Origin: Brachionus plicatilis
Lineage: Eukaryota > Rotifera > Eurotatoria > Ploima > Brachionidae
NCBI GenBank assembly: GCA_010279815.1
Contig: QEOQ01000573.1
Location: 470,661 to 534,660, forward strand
Direction: 5' to 3'
Length of the DNA: 64,000 bases
In this document: positions 55,776 to 64,000 of the stretch, piece after piece
How positions within the stretch are numbered: the stretch's first letter is position 1
How the letters are laid out: every line of letters begins with the position of its first letter
Notes under the pieces: model-generated
The model's database searches: none
The model's input: only the letters and a program-made list of their open reading frames with translations
What the model was told of the DNA's origin: nothing
Translations under genes and position numbers: made by a program

Positions 55776-56274
55776 AATTTTTAAATTAATGATTTACTTT
55801 TTTTCATCTTTTATTACAAGAAATAAATGAAATAGAATGATTAAATTAAACAATTAACATACAATTTTATTTGGAATTTTGAATTAGCTTAAAATTTTTT
55901 TCCTTTTTATCATCAACATTTTTGTGGCATATGAAATTTACGGTACGGTACGGCCTGTGTCGTTTTTAAAATACCCACTGTAATTTTAAACAGTACTCTG
56001 AATTTTAAAAGCATTTATTGCCTCTTATAAAATAAACTGTAGATTTTGGGAATACTTTTGCCAACCTTAAATTTTCTTAAGATAAATTTTTTAAAATAAA
56101 CATCGAATATAGTGTAGACGTCCAAGAAAAAAGCAAGTCAGTTTTGCTCAAAAAACGTTGTTTTGTTTTTTATATATATGTTTTTCAGTTTGAGTTTATT
56201 AGTTATTAGTTTTTTTAAGTTTAGTTTTTTTGATATAATTTAATTTTGTTTTTGTTTATTTGGTTTTGGATTTG

Positions 56275-56320
56275 GACCTCGTGTCCCAATAAAGTTATAA
56301 AAAACCTTATTGTTTTGATC
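56275..56320 (+). repeat. LINE-type hairpin tail
   Basis: The stem GGAC-CTCGT-GTCC (56275-56287) is followed by CAATAAAGTTATAAAAAACC. Another candidate with a GTCC...GGAC stem is near 13374. Confidence 0.4.
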
Positions 56321-56495
56321 CGAAACCCTCGAGTCTAGAATAGGACTTGAGAAGTCTGAATGGGAAATAAAAGTCTACCAGCAGACCAAGAAATATTACA
56401 ATAGACATCAAAATTTATTTCAAAAGTCAAAGCATAATTTCAAAAATTAAGTATAATTACGCAAAATTATCAGAAAATCACTCTTTTCCCTCAAC

Positions 56496-56834
56496 TCAAA
56501 GAGTCGATTTGAAACTGTTTAAGTTTAAGTTTATTGAAGGCCTCTTGGTGCATAATATTAGATCATATTTCAGCTTCAAAATAGATCGAATTTTGAATAA
56601 TTGTATTTTTTTGATGTTAGCTTCTGAGAATGAATTTAAACAAGGAAAAGTATAATCCAAGATTGATCCTATCAAAGATTTGTAATGATTACCTAATGTT
56701 TTTGGTTTAAGACCCCATTTCCTATTTGAGAGAAATTTTATTATATTTAGCCTTGAATTACAGAGATTTTTTAATTCATCCACCATTGGAATAAATGTAA
56801 GTTCGGAGTCTAATGTGTAAAGATGTAATTTCAA
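56496..56834 (-). pseudogene. LINE ORF2 fragment, family of 7496
   Basis: Reads LYTLDSELTFIPMVDELKNL then NHYKSLIGSILDYTFPCLNS, aligning with LGITFDENLSFDSHV and YKSLIGSIIDYSFFIP of the copy at 7503-8072. Open over 112 codons but without the upstream polymerase domain. Confidence 0.75.
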
Positions 56835-56939
56835 GATTAAAAAAGGAAAAAATTAAATTTTAATAAATTTTACTTTGAAGTTATTTTTAGAAAAGTTAAT
56901 GAGAAAAACTCTTATAACTTTGAAATTTTCGTATATATA

Positions 56940-57179
56940 TTAATTGTATTTTTGAATAATAAAATAACTAAAAAACTTAAATAAAATCTTAGAAAGAAAA
57001 TTATATCTTAATTTACTTTCCGGAATAAGATATTGAAAAGCATCTTTTAGTTCAATTTTATAGGTGATTGAAAAGTCATCTATCAGGTTACTGAAAAGTA
57101 TCCTATCATTAAAAAATCCTATTGCTTCGTTCTTTATTAAAAAGAAACAATTTTTTGAGCATTGTGAAGTTTCGTTCAA
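56940..57179 (-). other. Coding-like frame, unassigned
   Basis: Seventy-nine codons, no ATG. The central part, GFFNDRILFSNLIDDFSITY then KIELKDAFQYLIPESKLRYN, looks like real protein rather than A/T noise. It lies just upstream (minus strand) of the LINE fragment and may belong to another mobile element. Confidence 0.3.
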
Positions 57180-57255
57180 AAAGTTCAGGTCAAAATCTTA
57201 AATTCGTTTATATCTAGTATGGAATGAAGTGATAAAATAAAAATTTAGCACATGG

Positions 57256-57549
57256 TGTAACAAAAAATGTTACAGGACTTTCTAAAAAAAAAACAAAAAA
57301 AAATTCAATTAACCAATTATTGATTTTCCAAAAAAACTGAATTAATGTTAAGTTGGTTTTGAAATAAAAATTTCGAAATTTAAAATTAAACACTAACAAA
57401 AATTTTAAAATATTGCAAATAAAACTTCTTTTTTTACCAAGTCAAATAAATTGTCTTAAATTCGATTGATTTTAAAAGTCGATTATTAATCAAAAGAAAA
57501 CTTTCAGAATTTATTTTCAAGTCTACTTGGTGTAACAACTTTTGTTACA
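57256..57549. repeat. Paired TGTAACA palindromes
   Basis: Two hairpins with the same stem, TGTAACA...TGTTACA (57256-57274 and 57531-57549), each preceded by TGG. They could be the two ends of a roughly 290-bp MITE; the inside has no features. Confidence 0.5.
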
Positions 57550-58100
57550 CATTCTTACATATTTTACAGGAGCAAATTTTTTTCATTCATCGAAAAATTT
57601 CAATTAAGAACTTTTTCTTGAACTTTTTGAACAAAACTTCACAATGCTAATTTTTTGCTCAAAATGTAAAAAAGCAGTGTGTGGATATTGTAAAAAAAAA
57701 AAATAGAGAGTATTTGTAAAAATTTGTTTGACCGTGGATATTGATTCGAAAATAAAATATATGATTTATTCTTTATTTTTCATAACGGTTTTAGGTGTTT
57801 CTGGTGTTAAAAGACTTTTTGAATAAGAAAATAAAGATTATCTGCAGTGCCTCTATGTATTAATTCAGTGGGTATAAAACTAAGTTTAGAAGACTTGGAA
57901 AAGTTTAATGTTCTATTAACTAATAAATTTTTTAAAAGAGTCAATAATCTCAACAACAACAATCTCTTTTAAACTTTTTTCCTTTTATTTTTTTTGTCAA
58001 AAAGAGCCCTTCCTCAGATTTAATAAAAAAAACAAAGAGAATAATCGAGTTTTAATATTAATATCAAATACTGGGATTGAAATATTGCAAAAGGCTGGAG

Positions 58101-58120
58101 CGTACCATTTAGATGGTACG
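58101..58120. repeat. Small perfect hairpin
   Basis: CGTACCAT-TTAG-ATGGTACG, an exact 8-bp stem with a 4-base loop. Role unknown; no T-run terminator follows directly, though a T-run lies about 12 bases on. Confidence 0.5.
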
Positions 58121-58423
58121 TCACTGTGTTTTTTTTTTTGAGAAAGCTTACACTTAATTGCTTGGAAATGGCAAAGATCCGTACAATTTCAGATTTGATT
58201 AAAAATTAATGCGTTTAGATTACAGAAGTTTTATAAAATATGTTTTTTTGTATGATTATATGCTCATACTTATGTTCTATTTGACAAAAAAAGTATTTTT
58301 TCCGTTTAATGTTTTTTGGTAAGTAAATTTTTTTAATGATTCCTTTTGCAAATAAAAATTTAATTTAAATATAAAGCTTTTTAATTATTTTTTATGTATT
58401 ACATATTGTATGTCAATTATTAT

Positions 58424-58595
58424 TTAGGCTACGCCACTCGGTTCATTTGAAGATATTTATCTAGTCTGTGATTCCAATGGTTCTATTAAAATCGAAATAG
58501 AATAAAAATGGGACAAGGACCAAGTTTATGGCTTTGTAAAAACCTGAACCCCGGGGGAGAATTCAAGGATTTAAGAAAGTCTAAATAAAAAAAAA
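58424..58595 (+). other. Coding-like remnant, unassigned
   Basis: Reads ATPLGSFEDIYLVCDSNGSI then KIEIE, a stop, KWDKDQVYGFVKT, and another stop. A decayed protein-coding piece of unknown family, richer in G+C than its flanks. Confidence 0.3.
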
Positions 58596-59684
58596 TGTCA
58601 ATTTTTATTGCAATTTATTTTTTTTTAAAATCTTTCATCCTGATTATATTTTTAAAATGTTATAAATTAAAAAATTAAAATTGTTAATAATGAGTTTATT
58701 TAGTGAAAGAATATTTATGACATATATTAAATTTTGGATGAAATAAATAAATTTAATTGATATTGTCAAAAAAGCAAACTAAAATGTTTTATTTTATTCT
58801 AGACTTTTAAATTCTAAATTTGTGCATTATAAAAATAATTGATTAAAAACAAAAAAATAAAAAAGATCAATTTTTCTGACTAAACTGCATTTAATTCAAA
58901 TATTGTTTAATTGATCCATAGTCTATAATCATATCCTGACAGAATTATATAATAAAATTTATACAATAACTATAACAAAAGTAACTTCAGAGCATACTAT
59001 TTTAATCGGTTTGATCAGTATTTGAATTAATTTGTTTCAATGGTTTTAATTAAATTTTTGTACAGATGAAGTTTTTAAAATACATTAAGTCAATTATGTT
59101 ATAACATTTCATAAATGGATATAATAAACTCTTGAGGGATTAAATGCTTTATTGAATTCAATTTCAGATCTAAAAATAATTTATTATTCTAACCTTAAAC
59201 AAATTTTAATTTAATTTATTAGAAAATTTTGTATTGTATTTTGTGTTTAATTAAAATTTTTCAAATTAATTCTGAATAAATAAAATGACGGGAAATTAAA
59301 AATTCACTTAAAAAGCTTTATGCCAAGCAGTGAATTATTAAAGTCCGAGTCAGGACTTTACTTGAGACTTTTAAACAACTCTGTATTAAACTATAGTCCA
59401 AAAATAAAAATTTAACCAAAAAGCATTGATTTAGGATAAATTTTTAAAAGTTTATTTTTTTTAAATTAATTTTTTTATTTACAAATTTTTTGAAAATAGA
59501 TTATTTTCAAATAAATAAATTTTGGGTAAAAACAAACACAGGTTAGATCTATGACTCAATAACAATCAAAATATTCTAAATCTTTTTTTAACAAAATTTT
59601 TCAAAGAAAACATAAAGCAAATAGTGTTCAGAACAAAGATGTTCTGAATTTCCAATGCTCACTGTCTCTAGCTAATTGCTATCT
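58596..59684. other. Intergenic; downstream of VGLUT
   Basis: A/T-rich. Contains a solitary right end of the CAGAGTTG MITE family at 59340-59384 (TTGAGACTTTTAAACAACTC then TG). No gene. Confidence 0.45.
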
Positions 59685-61682
59685 TTAATCATTAAAAAGT
59701 GGATTTTCGACAAAGTTAGTCTCAGAAATGGCTCCGTAGCTTTTAGACTTGTCTTCAGCCGTTTTCCATTCGTTTTCTTCATCTTCTTTTGGATCTGCCC
59801 AGGCTTGTTTTTCACCAGAAGCGAAAATTCCATAAAATACAACTCCAGCAAAATGGATCAAGCTCGCAATCAAAAACACTGTTGACCATTCTTCTTTTGT
59901 CTTGGAAAAAAACCATGATTAAAAAAAAAATTTTTTTTTCATTTATTTTATTTTACTCCTTTTGTTGTCAATGTTTCGACCACAATTGGACACAGCATCC
60001 CTGCCAATGTGCCACACCCGTTAGAAATTCCCATGAGTATACTTGCATATCGCGGTGCAATGTCCAAATGGTTAACATTAAAGCCACTGATGGCAAAACC
60101 ACTAAATCCCACTGCAATGGTCAAAAAAGCAATTGCCACAACTGGATTTTGAGCATATGCTACAACTAGCAGAAAAACAGCTTCCATTCCAAATCCGCCA
60201 CAATTCATTAGTTTTCTAACTGTTGTTGTGCTGAAGTGGTTTTTGCGCAAGTAGTCAGCGATTTGCCCACCTATGGGCACAATTAGTGACATAGTCAAAT
60301 GAGGCAAAGCCGCAGCAAAACCAACCTTAATTGAAAATTTTTTAAATTTTAATAAAAATAGATTTTTTATCTGCTGAATTTACGCTTCCTAAATTGTAGC
60401 CCAGAGCTTCTTTGAAATATTCTGCTTGATCAATAATTAACAAATAAAAGGACCAGCTGCGACAAAAATTGGCCACAATAATCGCCCAGACTGCTTTGGA
60501 AGTAAAAAAAGCCTTCCATGGAGGTCTGATCCACATTTTGGTCGCCAATGAGCTTGACTCTCCAATGCTCTCTTCAATGTAAATTCTCTCTTTTTCAGAA
60601 ATAGTGGGACAGGTAGCTGGTCTTTCGTAAGAGTTAAAAAACCAAAAACTGAACCAGATGACGCCCACGACCCCATAAAAATAAAAAGAAGACTCCCAGC
60701 TAATTCTTTCAGTCATTATTCCAGATATAGGCATTCCAAGCACAGCTCCAGCATAAGAGCCGGTAAAGGAAATGGTCGCCAGTCGACTTCTTTCCAATGG
60801 AGGCGCCCAATGACGCCAAATACCATGGCAAGCTGGATAAGTGACTCCCTAAATTTTTTGAGATAGAAAAAAAATTCTTAAAAATTTTTTGCCAAATTCA
60901 AACTTCAACTAATCCTTGGAGAACACGCACCAGCATGGCTATTCCAACATTTAGCTTGGCAGCAGATGGTAGCAAAAAATTTAAAAATGCCGAAGTGACC
61001 AGTGCAAAGCCGAAGACTCTATTTGCTGGAAATTTTGCGGCCAAATATCCGCCAGGTATTTGGGTGACAAGATAACCCCAAAAAAAAGAGCTATCCAGTG
61101 CAGCTATGGTGGCGGGTCCCCAGTCAAAAGCCGCTGGCTAAATTAATTATTAAATTAAACCATTAATAAATAGTTAACAAAAAAAATTTTTTTTTCTTAC
61201 AATCACTGTTATGTTTCCATATTTGTCTTTTTTTGTTTGATTATGAACCATGACAACAACAGCTACACCCATATTGCATCGAATGCCAAACGATATCAGA
61301 AAGCCAAGACTGCTCAAAAAAGCGATCTGATACCGTTTGGACATGTTGAAGCAGGGAAATAGCGAATAAAGACATTCGAAGCGAGATGGTATGTAAGAAT
61401 TTGGACTTTTGGTATTTCGATGTTTATTATTTTCATCATCGAAGCCATTTGGATACTCGGCCTCGTCAACTAGCTCACCATATTCAATGTTGTTCACCAA
61501 ATTTTCTTGATCAATGTCATGTTTATTGTCAAATATTCTAGAAAAAAATTTTTTTTTAAATTTTCAATTTTTTTTGGCATTCATCATGTTCACTTTTTCA
61601 CTCTTCCTCCAACTTTTTGCTTGGTGTCGGCAAAAGAATTGACCAAATTTTTCACTCTCAAATTCTCTGGTATGTTGTCCAT
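59685..61682 (-). CDS. VGLUT: Vesicular glutamate transporter (VGLUT, SLC17A6-8)
   Basis: Six exons in transcription order: 61682-61594, 61537-61201, 61137-60904, 60848-60384, 60325-59957 and 59900-59685. They give 569 residues (human VGLUT2 582). The protein loads glutamate into synaptic vesicles using the proton gradient and membrane potential. Exon 2 has a charged cytosolic N terminus then TM1 ([20 protein letters not shown]). Exon 3 carries [20 protein letters not shown] and [10 protein letters not shown]; exon 4 starts [20 protein letters not shown] and includes [13 protein letters not shown]. Exon 5 has [33 protein letters not shown] and [20 protein letters not shown]; exon 6 has [20 protein letters not shown] and [12 protein letters not shown], then an acidic tail with SYGAIS. 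These blocks separate VGLUT from sialin-type SLC17 members. Introns are 52-63 nt. Marks a glutamatergic neuron gene. Confidence 0.95.
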
Positions 61683-64000
61683 TTAAATTCTATTTCAAAG
61701 TCCTCAAACAACAATTGTTTCATCAACTATTTCTATTAATCTAAAACTTAAGAATTATTTTGGCGTAAATAATTGAACAATTTCCTTTAAATATTCTTTT
61801 AAAACTAATGAAATTGAAAACAGGCTTCAAAACCAGTCGGTATTTTGATATTCTTAATTAAAAATCGGAAAGATTGGAGCGCAGGTTGGATTTTTGCTTA
61901 ACATAAGGCGTCATATATTCTCAAATATTTGAGCATGATAAATAAATTAGTTATTATCTAATGTATCTCCTGTAATTTAAAATTTGTGATCGAAATGATT
62001 GTAAATAGCAGCTCTAATACTTTATAAGCGCCCTAATTATAAAGAAAAATAGTTTTGGGTATTAATTTGGTATCATGAGTAGTAATTTTTATTTTTGTTG
62101 ATTTTGTTGCTCTCTGAAAAAGCTTTGGTATTTTACATTGCCAACAAAACTATTGGGAATAACACTTATGATAAAAAAAAAATTTTAATTTTACAAAATA
62201 CACACTTCCGAGAGTTTTTAATTTAAGTAAGGAAATATTTCAGATTTAAATTTGATGAAAATTTCCGGTCTGCAATTCTTGTATGTGAAATTTGGCCAAA
62301 TTAATGTGATTATCAGATAACTCTTAGACGATAAGTAAAAAAAATTTACTTTAAAATGGTATGAATAAATTCGAGATTAAAATCGAATTAATTAAGTTAA
62401 GCATTAGAGAAAATTAAATAAATTTTTTTTCCAAAAATCGATTTTAAGTCGATCTTGGGGAGATAAATTTCATAAAATAGCATACAATAGCGTGTATGCT
62501 GTTTCATTTTAAAAAGCTCGATTTAAAATGATTCAGTGACTTCTAACTAAAATCATGCAATTTAATCAAATCAGATATTACGAAATTTTTAAATCGAACT
62601 TGGTTCAATTTCCGCTAACTATTTCCTTAAATTTCACATGTCGAATACTTGGTCATCACAACGCTACATGATAAGAAAAAGAAAATAATACACAAGTCAT
62701 TGTTCTTTTTTATTGAAAATTTATTTTTGATCAAATTTTTGATTTAAAATAAAAGTTTGAAATAAAAAAAATTGGCATCAGTCAACAACATGAAAATAAA
62801 GCGGATATTACTATTTATCTGCTTAAAATAGTTTCCTTGTTGAGTTTGATTTAGCTAAAATAACACAATTTTATGTTCTTGTCTTGTGTTTACCGGCATT
62901 CCATTTTTTGGGAAGGAAATATTTTAATATTACTAAAAAAGATGAAAATTTTAGCTTAAAAAAGCCTAATGCAAACAATTGAATTATATTGAAAAATAAA
63001 TTTTTTTTCTTCCACGCAAAATTTCATTATTCTAATTATATTGTTCAGAAAATAATACAAAAAAAACCTTTTTTTTTAATTTTGAATTAAAATTTTTACG
63101 TGAAAGAATCTGTTTGTCATACACATTCAAAAAAGAATAACATAATTAATTTGTCAATTTTTTTTTTAATTTTTGACTAAATTTTATCTAAAAATTTGTG
63201 AAAAAATTTTAAAAAATTATCTATGTTTAAATTTTTTTAATTTTGAGTAATTTTTATACTTTAATTGGACTAAAAATAATTTTAAAATTCGAAAAATAAA
63301 TTTTAACTTACATGAGTTTTTCAAATTTTTGGTTTTTCGACTTAAACTAGAAAATAAGACTTAAAAAAAAGTGAAAAAATAATTGTATAATTTTTTCGAC
63401 TTAAAACCGTGATAAATTCTATTTAGACTTCAGATCAAAGTTATTAGGCAACAAAATAAAATAGACAAGCTTACATGTTTTTTTCTTTATTTGTCAAAGC
63501 CCGATAATATTGTGTTTGATTATTTTAAATTGGATTTGTTAGTTTTGAAATCTTAATTGAGGAAAAATAATAAAAATCACTAGCATGTTACAGAAGCACA
63601 CAAGCTTACGGAAAATTTCTGACTTAAAGCCAATAATTTAAAGTGACAAATAGGATTTAAAATTTTTATAAGAAAATAATTCCGAATTTGACAACAAGAA
63701 AAAACAACTCTCAATCGATTTATAAACACTATATGTTCCATATTCAGGAGAGATTGTCTCATTCTCTAATTCGGAATTACTTTATTTAACTAGAGAAAAT
63801 AAAATTCAGTAGCAAATAAAATATTATGACAGCTTAAAAATTTTGCTGATTTGTTTCTGTTGTTAAACTAAATACTAAATTTTCACGACGATTTCATCAA
63901 TCAAAACATTTGATTAATTAAAATTATTTTTAATAAGTGAAATAAAATTCGTTGTTTTTCTTTTTTTTTCTTTTTTTTTTATTTTAATTTTTAAATAAAA
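61683..64000. other. Upstream of VGLUT, no gene
   Basis: A/T-rich, probably promoter and intergenic DNA. A small stem GCATAC-AATAGCGT-GTATGC at about 62481-62500 sits inside a looser inverted repeat (ATCGATTTTAA with its complement) at about 62443-62532. No other structure or exon seen. Confidence 0.45.

Noticed and set aside
1..64000. Complete tRNA or rRNA genes
   Set aside because: No block with matched A- and B-boxes and acceptor stem, and no rRNA-like conserved stretch was seen on either strand.

Overview
This is a eukaryotic, very AT-rich window (roughly three quarters A+T by eye). It reads as a small invertebrate animal genome. Evidence: a beta-octopamine-type amine receptor (a protostome family), a vesicular glutamate transporter, Integrator subunit 9, KIN17, 3-ketodihydrosphingosine reductase and a GM2-activator-like protein, with introns mostly 50-130 nt. 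A signal-peptide/PAN-like/WD40 array gene and the mix of LINE, hAT, pogo/Tigger and Tc1 remnants suggest a monogonont rotifer such as Brachionus. The species is inference; no marker gene in the window proves it.

Layout. 1-1.2 kb: RPUSD1-like pseudouridine synthase (-). 3-8.6 kb: a transposon graveyard, namely a dead LINE split by a TA-flanked DNA transposon holding nested inverted repeats, a 600-bp hAT with a perfect 8-bp duplication, and a pogo/Tigger element carrying two separate LINE tails. 8.8-11.0 kb: INTS9 (-), one uninterrupted exon. 11-16 kb: repeats and foldbacks. 16-17.2 kb: secreted PAN-like + seven-blade WD40 gene (+). 17.9-19.6 kb: short inverted-repeat elements. 20.2-23.6 kb: KIN17 (+, five exons, the last 1.94 kb away). 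23.8-25.0 kb: KDSR (+, five exons). 25-38 kb: mostly non-coding, with a duplicated ~450-500 bp repeat, LINE tails, two unassigned coding-like stretches and a 10-N gap. 38.0-38.8 kb: GM2-activator-like gene (+, four short exons). 39-44.5 kb: transposase and LINE remnants and a foldback. 44.9-46.2 kb: amine GPCR (-). 46.5-59.6 kb: hAT, Tc1, LINE and foldback remnants. 59.7-61.7 kb: VGLUT (-, six exons). 61.7-64 kb: AT-rich, nothing coding.

The multi-exon models were built by joining GT/AG sites so that reading frame and family motifs are kept; each total is a whole number of codons and close to the length I recall for the family. Two genes act on sphingolipids (KDSR in synthesis, GM2A-like in glycolipid turnover), two serve neuronal signalling (amine receptor, VGLUT) and three are nuclear or RNA housekeeping genes; they look like ordinary neighbours rather than a functional cluster. 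The parts most worth a second look are the secreted, sequon-rich WD40 protein, the LINE 3' hairpins whose stem bases co-vary between copies, the nested Tigger element, and the amine receptor lacking its TM6 proline.
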